A stretch of 64,000 bases of DNA from Jannaschia marina (GCF_013404595.1 NZ_JABVAX010000007.1:62001-126000); one strand, 5' to 3'; numbered from the stretch's first letter, positions 26,729 to 38,911 are shown. The notes: generated by a model not told the origin, from the sequence alone. Made by a program: numbers and translations.

Positions 26729-29568
26729 TGATCCTTCAGCGCGGCAAGCGCCGCGAAGGGATTGTCGGGATCAACAGGCTTATCGCGCTTGGGCTTCGCT
26801 TCGTAGGTCTTCGGCCCGCGGTCGCCGCCCGGCTTGCCCTTGCCCTTCGCGCCGCCCTGGCGCGGTCCGCCCTTACCCTGCGGCTTGCGACCCTTGCCCG
26901 ATTGATCGCGACGCGGCCCCCGGCCCGCCCCGCGGCGCGGGGCCCAGGTGAAGGTATAGAAGATCTCCATTTCGGGGCCTTCGGCAGGCTCGATCGCAGC
27001 ATCGGACTGAACCGGGGTCTCCTGTGGCTGCTCGCCCGGCACCTCGGTCGGCGGCGGGGCCGGAGCCTCCTGCGGTTCTTCCACCGGGGTTTCGGCAGGC
27101 GGGGTTGGCGGGGTTTCGGCCGGCGTGTCCGGGGTGACAGGGCTGTCCGGGGTCTCGGGCGTGCCGGGCGTGCTTGCTTCGGCCGGGCGCTGCTTCTCGC
27201 GCTCACCCTTCTCCGCAGTGTAGCCGAGGCCACCCATTAGGTCGGCGAATTGCTCCAGCGTCATGCCCGTGATCGACAGCATGTCGGCGGTCGCCTCGAA
27301 CCCTCCGCGCGAATCGGCGGGGCGCAGCAGATCGGCCAGCCGCTCGAGCATGTCGATCCGGATCGCCCGTGCGCCGGCAAGGCGGTAGCCGGCCATCGTG
27401 TAGTAGCCCTTGGGCGCGCCCTCCGAGGCCGGAACGGTCACGAGGCCCGGCGGCGGGGCCTCGGGGAACTCCGACAGATCGTTCCACAGCGACCAGAGCA
27501 CCAGACGGAGCCGCGTGGGAGCAGGCTTCAGGAGCATCTGCTGGAAGATCGTGAACTGGCCGAAGCGGACGCCATGCTTGCGAAGCTGGCCGCGCGCCTC
27601 CTGGTCGAGCTCCTTCACCTCCTGCGCGACCTCGTGACGCGGCAGGACGCCGAAGCCTTCGAGCAGGCGGAAGGCGAAGCCGCGCGCAAGGCCTGTCACC
27701 GTCTCGTCCTTCGACATGGCGATGAGCGGCTCCATCGCGGCGGCGACCTTGCGGTCAATGAAATGCTGCAGTCGGCGCGTGACCTTCTGCATCACCTCCG
27801 GGCCGGCCTCCTCATCGACGAAGGCCTCCACCGCCGGCTTGAGCGCATCCGCGCCCTTCACAAGCTTGCCCACCGCCTGGTCGCCCCACATCAGGCCGCC
27901 CTGCTCGGTGAAGTCCATCTCGGTGTCGGGCGCGTTGTAGAACCGGTCGGCGCGCAGATGGAACTCGGGGCGCAGCGCTTGGGTCGCGGCCTGACGCACG
28001 GTCTTCGCCTCGTCCGGCGTGGTGGTGACGGTCTGGTGGAAGCGGAAGCCCTCGAGCCGGCCGAGCGCCTCGCCCTCGACGGTGACTTCACCCTTGTCGT
28101 TGATGTCGGCCAACAGGCCCTCCTTCATCTTCAGCCGCCTGAGCAGCACGCTGGTCCGCCGGTCGACGAACCGGTTCGTCAGAGCATCGTGGAGCGCGTC
28201 CGAGAGACGGTCTTCCACGGCCCGCGTGGCATCGCGCCATTCCGCCTCGTTGTCCACCCAGCCCTTTCGCTGCGCAACATACGTCCAAGTGCGGATATAT
28301 GCCAACCGCTTGGAGAGCGTGTCGATGTCGCCCTGCGTCCTGTCGATACGCTTGATCTGACGGGCGAACCAATCACCGTCCACGCAGCCCCGTTCGTGCA
28401 GAAATCCGAAGATCCGGGCGAGGAGGTTGGTATGCTCGCCGTGGCTGATCCCCTGGAAGTCGGGGATGCGGCAGACATCCCAGAGCAGGCGCACGTCGCG
28501 CGCGTCCCGCAGCCGGCTGGCCACGCCCTCCAGCTCATGGAGCGTCTTGAGCGACGACAGGTCGTCGGCCTCCCGCCCGCGGGCCAGCATCGGCTCCGCG
28601 CTCGGGGCCTCGAGCGAGGCGACGAGCGCCGGGACGCTGCCGAAATCGAGCCGGTGGTTGCGCCACATCAGACGTTCGATCGGCTTGAAGCTGTGGGTCT
28701 GGATCGCCTCGACCTCGCCCTCGTCGAGCGGCCCCGCCTCGCCCGTCACCCCGAAGGTGCCCGGTTGCGTGTAGCGGCCCGCGCGGCCGGCGATCTGCGC
28801 CAGCTCGTGCGGCATGAGCCGGCGGATGCGCTGACCGTCGAATTTGGAGGTGGCCGAGAAGGCGACGTGCCGGATGTCGAGGTTGAGCCCCATCCCGATC
28901 GCATCCGTCGCCACGAGGTAGTCGACGTCGCCGTTCTGGTACATCTCCACCTGCGCGTTGCGCGTCCGGGGACTGAGCGCACCCATGACGACGGCCGCGC
29001 CACCCTTCTGCCGCCGCAAGAGCTCGGCGATCGCATAGACATTATCGACCGAAAACCCGACGATCGCGGTACGTCCGGGCATCCGGCTTATTTTTTTCGA
29101 ACCTGTATAGGTCAGGTCGCTGAATCGCTCCCGCCGCGCGAACTGCACCTTCGGGACGAGCGCCGCAATCGCGCGCCGCATGGTGTCGGACCCCATGAAG
29201 AGGGTCTCGTGCAGGCCGCGCATGTTGAGGAGCCGGTCGGTGAAGACATGGCCGCGTTCGGGGTCGGCGCAGAGCTGGATCTCGTCGATGGCGACGAAAT
29301 CCGTGCCCATCCCCTGCGGCATCGCCTCGACCGTACAGACCCAATAGGCCGCCCGCGCCGGCACGATCCGCTCTTCCCCGGTGACCAGCGCCACGACCGA
29401 CGGCCCCCGCAGCGCGACGATCCGGTCGTAGACCTCCCGCGCGAGCAGACGCAGCGGCAGGCCGATCACCCCCGTGCGATGCGACAGCATCCGTTCGAGC
29501 GCGTAATGCGTCTTGCCGGTGTTCGTCGGCCCGAGAACCGCCGTCACCCGTCCGAGGTTGCTGTCCAT
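26725..29568 (-). CDS. SUV3-like superfamily 2 RNA helicase
   Basis: 947 residues. Motif I GPTNTGKT is at 13-20, motif II is DEIQ at 95-98, and the second RecA lobe runs to about 330 with QIAGRAGR; a SUV3 C-terminal-type region follows. The last 190 residues are low-complexity: a Pro/Thr/Glu-rich linker (about 770-855) and then a very basic Gly/Lys/Arg tail that should bind RNA. The eukaryotic homologue works in mitochondrial RNA decay. TGATG overlap with the upstream TPR gene and GTGA overlap with the S4 gene make one coupled unit. Confidence 0.9.
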   Translation of the reverse strand: MDSNLGRVTAVLGPTNTGKTHYALERMLSHRTGVIGLPLRLLAREVYDRIVALRGPSVVALVTGEERIVPARAAYWVCTVEAMPQGMGTDFVAIDEIQLCADPERGHVFTDRLLNMRGLHETLFMGSDTMRRAIAALVPKVQFARRERFSDLTYTGSKKISRMPGRTAIVGFSVDNVYAIAELLRRQKGGAAVVMGALSPRTRNAQVEMYQNGDVDYLVATDAIGMGLNLDIRHVAFSATSKFDGQRIRRLMPHELAQIAGRAGRYTQPGTFGVTGEAGPLDEGEVEAIQTHSFKPIERLMWRNHRLDFGSVPALVASLEAPSAEPMLARGREADDLSSLKTLHELEGVASRLRDARDVRLLWDVCRIPDFQGISHGEHTNLLARIFGFLHERGCVDGDWFARQIKRIDRTQGDIDTLSKRLAYIRTWTYVAQRKGWVDNEAEWRDATRAVEDRLSDALHDALTNRFVDRRTSVLLRRLKMKEGLLADINDKGEVTVEGEALGRLEGFRFHQTVTTTPDEAKTVRQAATQALRPEFHLRADRFYNAPDTEMDFTEQGGLMWGDQAVGKLVKGADALKPAVEAFVDEEAGPEVMQKVTRRLQHFIDRKVAAAMEPLIAMSKDETVTGLARGFAFRLLEGFGVLPRHEVAQEVKELDQEARGQLRKHGVRFGQFTIFQQMLLKPAPTRLRLVLWSLWNDLSEFPEAPPPGLVTVPASEGAPKGYYTMAGYRLAGARAIRIDMLERLADLLRPADSRGGFEATADMLSITGMTLEQFADLMGGLGYTAEKGEREKQRPAEASTPGTPETPDSPVTPDTPAETPPTPPAETPVEEPQEAPAPPPTEVPGEQPQETPVQSDAAIEPAEGPEMEIFYTFTWAPRRGAGRGPRRDQSGKGRKPQGKGGPRQGGAKGKGKPGGDRGPKTYEAKPKRDKPVDPDNPFAALAALKDQ

Positions 29569-30164
29569 CAGAGGGCCCGATCGCCTGTCTGCAGCTCCAG
29601 CCGCTCGATGGCGCGGTTCACGTTCTCCTCGGCCGGATGCACCGCGGCGGCCGCCTTGAGGGCCTTGAGGGCCCCCTCCTCGTCACCGAGCTGCTCGAGG
29701 ATGATGCCGAGACCGGCAAGCGCCCCGAAGTGGCGCGGCTCGAGGATCAGAACCTGCTCGATATCGGAAAGCGCAGCCCCGTACTCCTCGAGCATGAAGA
29801 AGGCCGTCGCGCGCTGGTTCCATCCCTCGGCGAAATCCGGCGCATGATCGGTGAGCGCCGTCAGATGCGACACCGCGCGAGTATACTCACCCGCTTCGAT
29901 GGCGTCCGAGCCGCGCCGCAGAAGGAGATCGAGCGCCGAGCTGCCGGAATGGGTCCACCGCTCGAGGATCTCTGCGGCAAGCCGGTTCGCCTCGCCCGCT
30001 TCCTCCTCCGAGGTCAGCGTGCCGAGGCGATCGAGCAGCACCTGCGCATCCTCCGACAGGATCTCACCGTCCCCGAGAGGGGCATCCTGCGCGAGCGAAA
30101 ACGTGGCGTAACAACAGGCCAGCAGAACCGCGAGGGCCTTGAGAGTGACGCGAAGGTCAATCAT
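29568..30164 (-). CDS. Exported tetratricopeptide-repeat protein
   Basis: 198 residues: a signal peptide (hydrophobic 8-24, cleavage near SLAQD) and several TPR units, clearest at GWNQRATAFFMLEEYGAALSD and HFGALAGLGIILEQLGDEEGAL. Probably a periplasmic scaffold; no partner can be named. Its stop overlaps the helicase start (TGATG). The 52 bp upstream is a divergent promoter shared with the SCP2 gene. Confidence 0.85.
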   Translation of the reverse strand: MIDLRVTLKALAVLLACCYATFSLAQDAPLGDGEILSEDAQVLLDRLGTLTSEEEAGEANRLAAEILERWTHSGSSALDLLLRRGSDAIEAGEYTRAVSHLTALTDHAPDFAEGWNQRATAFFMLEEYGAALSDIEQVLILEPRHFGALAGLGIILEQLGDEEGALKALKAAAAVHPAEENVNRAIERLELQTGDRAL

Positions 30165-30216
30165 CTTGTCGGGAACCCCATCCGCCGTTCCGGCGATCAG
30201 TATTCAAAGGATGAAC

Positions 30217-30501
30217 ATGAGCGACATCATCAGCGAAGCCGTCACGCAGCTTTCCTCGAAGATTGGCACCTTCGACGGCAGCGTCAAGTTCGTGATCGAG
30301 GGCGAAGGCGCGATCATGGTCGATTCGGACGGCGTGCGCGCCGGCGACGAAGAGGCCGACTGCACCATGACCGCCGATGCGGAAACCTTCCGCGGCATCC
30401 TCGACGGCGACGTGAACCCGACCGCCGCCTTCATGACCGGCAAGCTCTCGGTCGACGGCGACATGGGCCAGGCCATGAAGCTCGGGGCCTCGCTCTCCTG
30501 A
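30217..30501 (+). CDS. SCP2 sterol-binding-domain protein
   Basis: 94 residues that are a single SCP2 lipid-binding fold: KFVIEGEGAIMVDSDG, CTMTADAETFRGILDG and AFMTGKLSVDGDMGQAMKLG. It should bind fatty acyl or similar hydrophobic ligands in the cytoplasm. The ATG at 30217 is chosen because AAAGG is six bases upstream; the ATG at 30211 abuts it. It lies 10 bp before a lysophospholipase-like hydrolase, suggesting lipid handling. Confidence 0.88.
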   Translation: MSDIISEAVTQLSSKIGTFDGSVKFVIEGEGAIMVDSDGVRAGDEEADCTMTADAETFRGILDGDVNPTAAFMTGKLSVDGDMGQAMKLGASLS

Positions 30502-30511
30502 GCGAACCGGC

Positions 30512-31447
30512 ATGACGGCCCTCGCCGACGCTCCCTATCACGCAGACGTCGCCGCCGGCCCACCGGCGGCGCGTGCATTCTGGGCCACGACCGCCGACGG
30601 CGTCCGCATCCGTGTTGCCGCCTGGACCGAGGGGACGACGGGCACGGTGCTCCTTTGCCCCGGCCGCACCGAGTACATCGAGAAGTACTCCGACGCCGCC
30701 CGGCATCTCGCCGCCCGAGGGTTCGCCACGGTGGCGATCGACTTTCGCGGGCAAGGCCTTTCGCCGCGTCCCCACCACGACCGGCGCGTTGGCCATGTCA
30801 ACGGTTTCAAAGAGTTTCAGAACGACGTTGATGCGGCCCTCGCGCTTTGCGCGAATCTTGATCTGCCGCGCCCATGGCACATCCTCGGCCACTCCATGGG
30901 CGGGCTCATCGCGCTTCGGGCGACGATGCGGCTGTCCGCCTTCGAGCGGGCGGTGTTCTCCGCCCCGATGTGGGGCCTGCAGGTGGAGCCGCATCGCCGG
31001 GCCGTCGCCTGGGGGCTGAGCTTCCTCGGCTCCACCTTCGGCTTCGGCGAACGCCTCACGCCGAACTCCGGCAAGGTCGCCGACCCGGCCGGCGCGCCGT
31101 TCGAGGGCAACCTCCTGACCCGCGACGCGGAAATGTTCGCCTGGATGAAGCGGCAGATCGCGACCCATCCGGATCTCGCGCTCGGCGGCCCGTCGCTCGG
31201 CTGGCTCTGGGCCGCGCTGCGCGAGATGCACGCCTGTGCCCGCCTGCCCGCCCCCGACCTGCCGGCGCTCACCCTTCTCGGCACCGAGGAGGCCATCGTC
31301 TCGCCCGATGCGATCCACGTGCGGATGGGGTCGTGGCCGCGCGGACGGCTCGAAATCCTCGATGGGGCCCGTCACGAGGCGCTGATGGAGGACGCGCCGC
31401 TTCGCGCCGATCTCTACGACCGGATCGCGGCGCATCTGAGGGGTTGA
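30512..31447 (+). CDS. Alpha/beta hydrolase, lysophospholipase-like
   Basis: 311 residues with the nucleophile elbow GHSMGG (Ser128), an oxyanion segment around LLCPGRTEYIEKYSD and the catalytic His in DGARHEALME. The position where the family usually has the acid (GxxDxxV) reads GTEEAIV, so Glu may replace Asp. This is the PldB/monoglyceride-lipase-like branch. No signal peptide. It follows the SCP2 gene by 10 bp and is convergent with lolD. Confidence 0.86.
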   Translation: MTALADAPYHADVAAGPPAARAFWATTADGVRIRVAAWTEGTTGTVLLCPGRTEYIEKYSDAARHLAARGFATVAIDFRGQGLSPRPHHDRRVGHVNGFKEFQNDVDAALALCANLDLPRPWHILGHSMGGLIALRATMRLSAFERAVFSAPMWGLQVEPHRRAVAWGLSFLGSTFGFGERLTPNSGKVADPAGAPFEGNLLTRDAEMFAWMKRQIATHPDLALGGPSLGWLWAALREMHACARLPAPDLPALTLLGTEEAIVSPDAIHVRMGSWPRGRLEILDGARHEALMEDAPLRADLYDRIAAHLRG

Positions 31448-31503
31448 GGCCTCTTCGCCGCTCTCCCGTCCCGTCATGTCCGTCCTCATCGGACGCCGGC
31501 GGC

Positions 31504-32178
31504 TTAGACCAGCTTCCCCTGTTCGAGCCGCACCGTCCGGTCCATCCGTGCGGCAAGGTCGAGGTTATGCGTCGCGATGAGCGCGGCCATCCCCGTCTCG
31601 CGCACGAGCGCCATCAGCGCATCGAACACAGTGTCCGAGGTCCCCGGATCGAGGTTGCCGGTCGGCTCATCGGCCAGGAGCAGGCTCGGCCCGTTGGCAA
31701 GCGCACGGCAGAAGGCGGTGCGCTGCTGCTCGCCCCCCGACATCTCGGCCGGGCGATGGTCGAGCCTGTGATCGAGCCCGACGCGCCCGAGCAGATCCTC
31801 CGCACGGGCGCGGGCCGCGGCCGGGGCGACACCATTGGCCAGTTGCGGCAGCACGATGTTCTCGGCGGCCGTGAACTCCGGCAGGAGGTGGTGGAACTGA
31901 TAGACGAAGCCCACCCGCTCCCGGCGGGCCCGCGTCCGGGCGCGGTCGGACTGCCCCGTCAGGTCGTCGCCCGCCATGGTCACGCGGCCCGCGTCCGGCG
32001 TATCGAGGAGGCCGGCGATATGCAGGAGCGTCGACTTGCCCGCGCCCGAGGGGGCCACGAGCGCCGTCACCTGCCCCGCCGGCACGGCAAGGTCCACCCC
32101 GTTCAGCACCCGGATCTCGTTCGGCTGTCCGAGGTTGTAGCCCTTCTCGATGCCACTCAGGCGCAGCGCGTCACTCAT
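31504..32178 (-). CDS. lolD: Lipoprotein-releasing ABC transporter ATPase LolD
   Basis: 224-residue ABC ATPase driving release of outer-membrane lipoproteins from the inner membrane to LolA. Walker A APSGAGKST at 42-50, signature MSGGEQQ at 146-152 and Walker B LLLADEPTGNLD from 166 are all intact. Its start overlaps the end of the permease gene by 8 bp. Confidence 0.95.
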   Translation of the reverse strand: MSDALRLSGIEKGYNLGQPNEIRVLNGVDLAVPAGQVTALVAPSGAGKSTLLHIAGLLDTPDAGRVTMAGDDLTGQSDRARTRARRERVGFVYQFHHLLPEFTAAENIVLPQLANGVAPAAARARAEDLLGRVGLDHRLDHRPAEMSGGEQQRTAFCRALANGPSLLLADEPTGNLDPGTSDTVFDALMALVRETGMAALIATHNLDLAARMDRTVRLEQGKLV

Positions 32179-33439
32179 AGCGCAGGGCCTCCACTGGGTT
32201 CATCCGGGCGGCCCGCCGCGCGGGGAAGATCGTCACGAGGAACGAGAGCGTCAGCGACAGCACGACCGCCGAGAGCACGTCGGCCAGCTCCAGACGCGCC
32301 GGCAGGGCCGAGATGAAGCGGATCGACGGGTCCCAGACGCCACCACCCGCGATCCAGTTCACGAAGCTGAAGATCGGGTCGATGTAGATCGCGAAGAGGC
32401 ACCCCAGCACCACGCCGATCACCGTGCCCACCACGCCGATGGACGCCCCGCAGAGGAAGAAGACGCGCAGGATCGTCCCCTCGCTCAGACCCATCGTGCG
32501 CAGGATGCCGATGTCGCGGCCCTTGTTCTTGACCAGCATCACGAGGCCCGAGGTGATGTTGAGCGTGGCGATCAGCACGAGGATCGAGAGGATGACGAAC
32601 ATGATGTTGTCCTCCATCTTGAGGGCGCGCAAAAAGGCCCCGGCGTTGTCTCGCCAGGTAAAGAGATAGGCGTTCTCGCCCGCCGCAGCCGCGAGCGCGG
32701 GCGAAAGCGCCTCCACCCCCTCCGGGTCCTCCGTGACGACATGCACCTGATCGGCGACGCCCTGCCGGTTGAAGAAGAGCTGCGCCTCCTCGAAGGGCAT
32801 GTAGACGCGGATGCGGTCGATGTCGTAGCGGCCCACGCGGAAGACGTAGGCCACCTCGTAGACCTTGATGCGCGGGCTCGTCCCCATCGGCGTGCGCTGC
32901 CCGTCGGGCGAGATGAGGCGCACCTTGTCACCCGCCGTCACCCCCAGGTCGCGCGCGAGCACCGCGCCGAGGGCGATACCGTTCTCGAAATCGTCTAGCG
33001 CCCCGGCGCTCTCCTCGGGGTTCGCCACGAGATCGACGGCACGCAGATCCTCGCCCGTGACGCCCAGCACCTGGACGCCCGCGTTGCGCCCATTCGCGGT
33101 CGCCATGACCTGCCCCTCGACCACCGGCATGGTGGAGACGACACCCGGTACCGAGGCCAGTCGCTCTGAGAGGGCGTCGAACTCTGTGATGGTGCGGGTC
33201 TGGCGGCCGTCGGGTAGCGTCTCCCCGTAGGAGTAGACCGTCACATGGGGGTTCGCGCCGACGATGGTGCCCACAAACTCGTGGCGGAAGCCCGAGCGTA
33301 CGGCGAGCGTCGCGATGAGCGCAAAGACGGCCAGCGCGATCCCGATCAGGCTGATCCAGGTCATCACGCTGATGCCCCCTTCGGAGCGGCGCGCGCGCAG
33401 GTAGCGCCAGGCGATCATCCATTCGAACCGTTTGAACAT
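32171..33439 (-). CDS. Lipoprotein-releasing ABC transporter permease LolC/E
   Basis: 422 residues with the MacB/FtsX layout: one helix near residue 25-45 (MTWISLIGIALAVFALIATL), a large periplasmic domain, then three helices toward the C-terminus, ending RMNPVEALRYE, the conserved tail. Alphaproteobacteria usually have a single LolC/E-like permease acting as a homodimer with LolD, and only one is here. The second of two adjacent ATGs (33439) is used because GGAGAG lies at better spacing. proS lies 36 bp upstream on the same strand. Confidence 0.93.
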   Translation of the reverse strand: MFKRFEWMIAWRYLRARRSEGGISVMTWISLIGIALAVFALIATLAVRSGFRHEFVGTIVGANPHVTVYSYGETLPDGRQTRTITEFDALSERLASVPGVVSTMPVVEGQVMATANGRNAGVQVLGVTGEDLRAVDLVANPEESAGALDDFENGIALGAVLARDLGVTAGDKVRLISPDGQRTPMGTSPRIKVYEVAYVFRVGRYDIDRIRVYMPFEEAQLFFNRQGVADQVHVVTEDPEGVEALSPALAAAAGENAYLFTWRDNAGAFLRALKMEDNIMFVILSILVLIATLNITSGLVMLVKNKGRDIGILRTMGLSEGTILRVFFLCGASIGVVGTVIGVVLGCLFAIYIDPIFSFVNWIAGGGVWDPSIRFISALPARLELADVLSAVVLSLTLSFLVTIFPARRAARMNPVEALRYE

Positions 33440-33475
33440 CATCTCTCCGGTCTGCCGCGCCTGCGGCTCCAAAGG

Positions 33476-34816
33476 TTAGAGGTGGGCCGCGTAGATGTCC
33501 TTCACCCGCGCGACGGCGGCTTCCGCGGACATCTCCTCGCTCTCGCCGGTGCGCCGCGAGGTCAGCTCGACCACGCCGTTGCCGAGGCCCCGCGGGCCGA
33601 CGGTGATGCGCCAGGGCAGGCCGATCAGGTCCATCGTCGCGAACTTCGCGCCCGCCCGCTCCTTGCGGTCGTCGTAGAGCGCCGAAAGCCCCTGTGCGGC
33701 GAGCGCACGATAGAGCCCCTCGCAGGCCGAATCCGTCGCGACGTCGCCCTGCTTGAGGTTCACGATCCCGACGTTGAAGGGCGTCACGCCCTCGGGCCAG
33801 ATGATGCCCTTGTCGTCGTGGCTCGCTTCGATGATCGCGCCCAGCAGGCGGCTCACCCCGATCCCGTGGGACCCCATGTGGACGGGTACGGGCTTGCCGT
33901 CGGGGCCCTGCACGGTGGCCCCGAGCGGCTCCGAGTACTTGGTGCCGAAATAGAAGATCTGGCCGACTTCGATGCCCCGGGCGGAGCGGCGCCGCTCTTC
34001 GGGCACCTGGGCAAAGACGGCCTCGTCGTGGGTCTCGTCGGTGCGGGCATAGCGGGAGGTGAACTCCTCGAGGATGCCTTGGCAGTCGGCAACGTCGTCG
34101 TAGTCGATGTCCCGGTCGCCGAAGCTCAGGTCGGCGACCTCCGCGTCGTAGAAGACCTCGCTCTCGCCGGTCTCGGCCAGCACGAGGAACTCGTGGGTAT
34201 AGTCGCCGCCGATCGGTCCGCCGTCGGCGCGCATCGGGATCGCCTGCAGGCCCATGCGCTCGTAGCTGCGCAGGTAGCTGACGAGATGACGGTTGTAGGC
34301 GTGCAGCGCATCTTCCTTGGTCAGGTCGAAATTATACCCGTCCTTCATCAGGAATTCGCGACCCCGCATCACGCCGAAGCGCGGCCGCATCTCGTCCCGG
34401 AACTTCCACTGGATATGATAGAGCGTCAGCGGCAGATCCTTGTAGGACGATACGTGCGACCGGAAGATGTCGGTAATCATCTCCTCGTTCGTCGGTCCGT
34501 AGAGCATGTCACGGTCCTGCCGGTCGCGGATGCGCAGCATCTCGGGGCCGTAGGCATCGTAGCGCCCCGATTCCTTCCAGAGATCCGCGGGCTGCAGCGT
34601 CGGCATCAGCATCGGAATGTGGCCCGCGCGCTGCTGCTCCTCATGCACGATCTGTTCGATACGCCGGAGCACGCGGTAGCCGAGCGGCAACCACGAGTAG
34701 ATGCCCGCCGACGACTGCTTGATCATGCCGGCCCGCAGCATCAGGCGGTGGCTGACGATCTGAGCCTCGGCGGGCGTTTCCTTGAGAACAGGCAGGAAGT
34801 AGCGGCTGAGGCGCAT
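33476..34816 (-). CDS. proS: Proline--tRNA ligase, short alphaproteobacterial type
   Basis: Class II synthetase of 446 residues: motif 1/2/3 regions are seen in the catalytic core (for example [20 protein letters not shown] and [19 protein letters not shown]) followed by the anticodon-binding domain. It lacks the 180-residue editing insertion found in the E. coli enzyme, as expected for alphaproteobacteria. It is the first gene of a proS-lolC/E-lolD run, an arrangement common in the order. Confidence 0.96.
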   Translation of the reverse strand: MRLSRYFLPVLKETPAEAQIVSHRLMLRAGMIKQSSAGIYSWLPLGYRVLRRIEQIVHEEQQRAGHIPMLMPTLQPADLWKESGRYDAYGPEMLRIRDRQDRDMLYGPTNEEMITDIFRSHVSSYKDLPLTLYHIQWKFRDEMRPRFGVMRGREFLMKDGYNFDLTKEDALHAYNRHLVSYLRSYERMGLQAIPMRADGGPIGGDYTHEFLVLAETGESEVFYDAEVADLSFGDRDIDYDDVADCQGILEEFTSRYARTDETHDEAVFAQVPEERRRSARGIEVGQIFYFGTKYSEPLGATVQGPDGKPVPVHMGSHGIGVSRLLGAIIEASHDDKGIIWPEGVTPFNVGIVNLKQGDVATDSACEGLYRALAAQGLSALYDDRKERAGAKFATMDLIGLPWRITVGPRGLGNGVVELTSRRTGESEEMSAEAAVARVKDIYAAHL

Positions 34817-34960
34817 GGGCGGGCTCCGGGCGGGCGTCAGGGTTGCAGAGCGCTACCAACGGGCGCGCACGGGGGCAAGACGCGCCCGCACGATCCCGCC
34901 CATCGGGCGGCGGCCCGAAGATCACCGGATCGAGCCCCACCCCGGCGCGTGCCTCTTCCT

Positions 34961-34998
34961 GCCAGAAATACTCCGGGGGTCCGGGGGCTCGCCCCCGG
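34961..34998 (-). repeat. REP-like element after ppx
   Basis: A short AT-rich GAAATACTCC segment, a GGGGGTCC link and then the perfect stem CCGGGGGC-TC-GCCCCCGG, 16 bp past the ppx stop. From memory, near-identical palindromic elements recur between genes throughout Rhodobacteraceae genomes; only one is in this window. It probably also acts as the ppx terminator, since the minus strand then reads an AGTATTTC tail. Confidence 0.55.
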
Positions 34999-35013
34999 CC
35001 CGCCCTGCCGCCG

Positions 35014-36561
35014 CTAGGGCCGCACGACCTTCACCTTCGGCGCGCAGTTCAGGCTGCTCGCCAGCGATTTGAACCGGGCCTCGGCGACCTCGCCGAAGAG
35101 CGCCTCCCCGTCGCCCTTGGGCAGCGACAATTCCAGCTCCGCCTTCTTGGGATAGAGCTTCAGCCGCCCCATGAGCGACGGATCCTGCGCCGAGAACATC
35201 GCCCCGAAGCGCATGGCCTTGCCCGCGACTTCCGCCTGCAGTGTATCCGCCTCGTCGAGAAGCGGCGCGAGCCGCTCGAAGGGGGTGCCCTCGCGCTTGT
35301 TGCGGTAGCGGTGCAGGAGCGCGAGACCGAGATAGACCCGCTCGGAATGGGTCAGCCCGCCGAGGTTGGCCCGGGTCGCGTTGTCGAAGCAGATTTCCGC
35401 GCGGTAGTCGGGATGGGCCCGCCAGCTGACGTCGTGGAGAAGGCAACAGGCCCGGATCAGACGTCGACGGCGATCCTTCTCGCGGGCAAAGAGCGGCTGG
35501 ATGAACTTGTAGAGCACCCGCCCGAAGCCCGGCAGCCGCGCCGACGCCGCCTCGGAGGCGCGACAGCTCTCGATCAACGGATCGCGGGCGCGCAGCACCT
35601 CGGGCATCTGCTCGTAGAGGAGCCCCTCGCGGATGCCATAGCTGGAGATCGCGATCTCCTTCGGCTTTACCGTCTTGACCACCCGGTCCAGCACCTCGCA
35701 GGCCATCGGCACGAGCGACATGCGCGCCATGGAGGTCGAGGTCCGCAGGCGCAGATCCTCCAGATCCTCATCCGCGATGAATTCCAGCGTCGCGCGCAGG
35801 TCCTTCGGGGTCATCTTGTACTCGTGCAGCACGTGGAGCGGGTAGCCGCGCCGCTCCATGTCGACACGGGCGATCGCGCGCCAGCTGCCACCGACGAGAT
35901 AGAGCCGGTCGAAGCGGGCTTGGCCGAGGGTTTCGGTCATACGTCCGATCCCGGCGTCGATCTCCTTGCGGCGCGCGCCCTTGCCCTTCACGGCCTGCAG
36001 CTTGAGCGGCCCGAGCTTGCCCGAGACGGTCGCCCCGACCGCGCCGCCGTCGAGCACCGCGAACTCCATCGAGGAGCCACCGATGTCGCACATGAGCCCC
36101 TGCGCCTCGGGCCAACCGAGCAGCACCCCCTGCCCCGAGAGCCGGGCCTCCTCCGCACCGTCGATGACCCAGAGCTTCAGGCCCGTCCGCTCCATCACCT
36201 CGGCCTCGAAAGCCGGGCCGTCCTCGGCCTCGCGCACGGCGGCGGTGGCGACGGCGGTGAGCGAATTGACCTCCATGCCCCGCGCCAGGATCGAGAAGCG
36301 CCGGAGCGCGTCGAGAGCGCGCACCCGACCCTCGGCGTTGAGACGTCCGGTCTCAGAGAGGCCCGCGCCCAGACCGCAGAGGATCTTCTCGTTGAAGAAA
36401 TAGGCCGGCGAGCGCGCGGCCCCGTCGAACACCACGAGCCGGACCGAGTTGGAGCCCACGTCGATCACGCCGACCCGGCGCAGCGCCCGCGCCTCCGGCC
36501 CGTCGAAGAGCGGCGCGCCGAAGGGCCCGAACTCCTCGGCGTCGATCGCTTTGCTGATCAT
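35014..36561 (-). CDS. ppx: Exopolyphosphatase / GppA-family phosphatase
   Basis: 515-residue member of the actin-like Ppx/GppA superfamily. The phosphate-1 motif VIDVGSNSVRLVVFD lies near residue 31, the second signature GLMCDIGGSSMEFAVLDGG near 150, and an HD-like helical region (LLHDVSWRAH) follows, as in full-length Ppx. It degrades polyphosphate or pppGpp. Its partner ppk is directly upstream on the same strand, 67 bp away, so synthesis and breakdown of polyphosphate are encoded together. Confidence 0.93.
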   Translation of the reverse strand: MISKAIDAEEFGPFGAPLFDGPEARALRRVGVIDVGSNSVRLVVFDGAARSPAYFFNEKILCGLGAGLSETGRLNAEGRVRALDALRRFSILARGMEVNSLTAVATAAVREAEDGPAFEAEVMERTGLKLWVIDGAEEARLSGQGVLLGWPEAQGLMCDIGGSSMEFAVLDGGAVGATVSGKLGPLKLQAVKGKGARRKEIDAGIGRMTETLGQARFDRLYLVGGSWRAIARVDMERRGYPLHVLHEYKMTPKDLRATLEFIADEDLEDLRLRTSTSMARMSLVPMACEVLDRVVKTVKPKEIAISSYGIREGLLYEQMPEVLRARDPLIESCRASEAASARLPGFGRVLYKFIQPLFAREKDRRRRLIRACCLLHDVSWRAHPDYRAEICFDNATRANLGGLTHSERVYLGLALLHRYRNKREGTPFERLAPLLDEADTLQAEVAGKAMRFGAMFSAQDPSLMGRLKLYPKKAELELSLPKGDGEALFGEVAEARFKSLASSLNCAPKVKVVRP

Positions 36562-36605
36562 GCGGCGCTGTTCCCCGGCAACTTGTTGCCGAAAGGTGTG
36601 GCATC

Positions 36606-36619
36606 CCCCCCGCGGGGGG
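36606..36619 (-). terminator. C6-GC-G6 hairpin between ppk and ppx
   Basis: CCCCCCGCGGGGGG palindrome 10 bp after the ppk stop and 45 bp before the ppx start. It may attenuate read-through or protect the ppk mRNA end. Confidence 0.35.
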
Positions 36620-36628
36620 TCAACGCCG

Positions 36629-38830
<2,202 letters not shown>

Positions 38831-38911
38831 CATGGGAGGGATCTAGGGGCCATCTGTATCGGGAGGATGACAGCCTATGACCCGCCCCGACAAAGGTCCA
38901 GCAGGCGGGGG

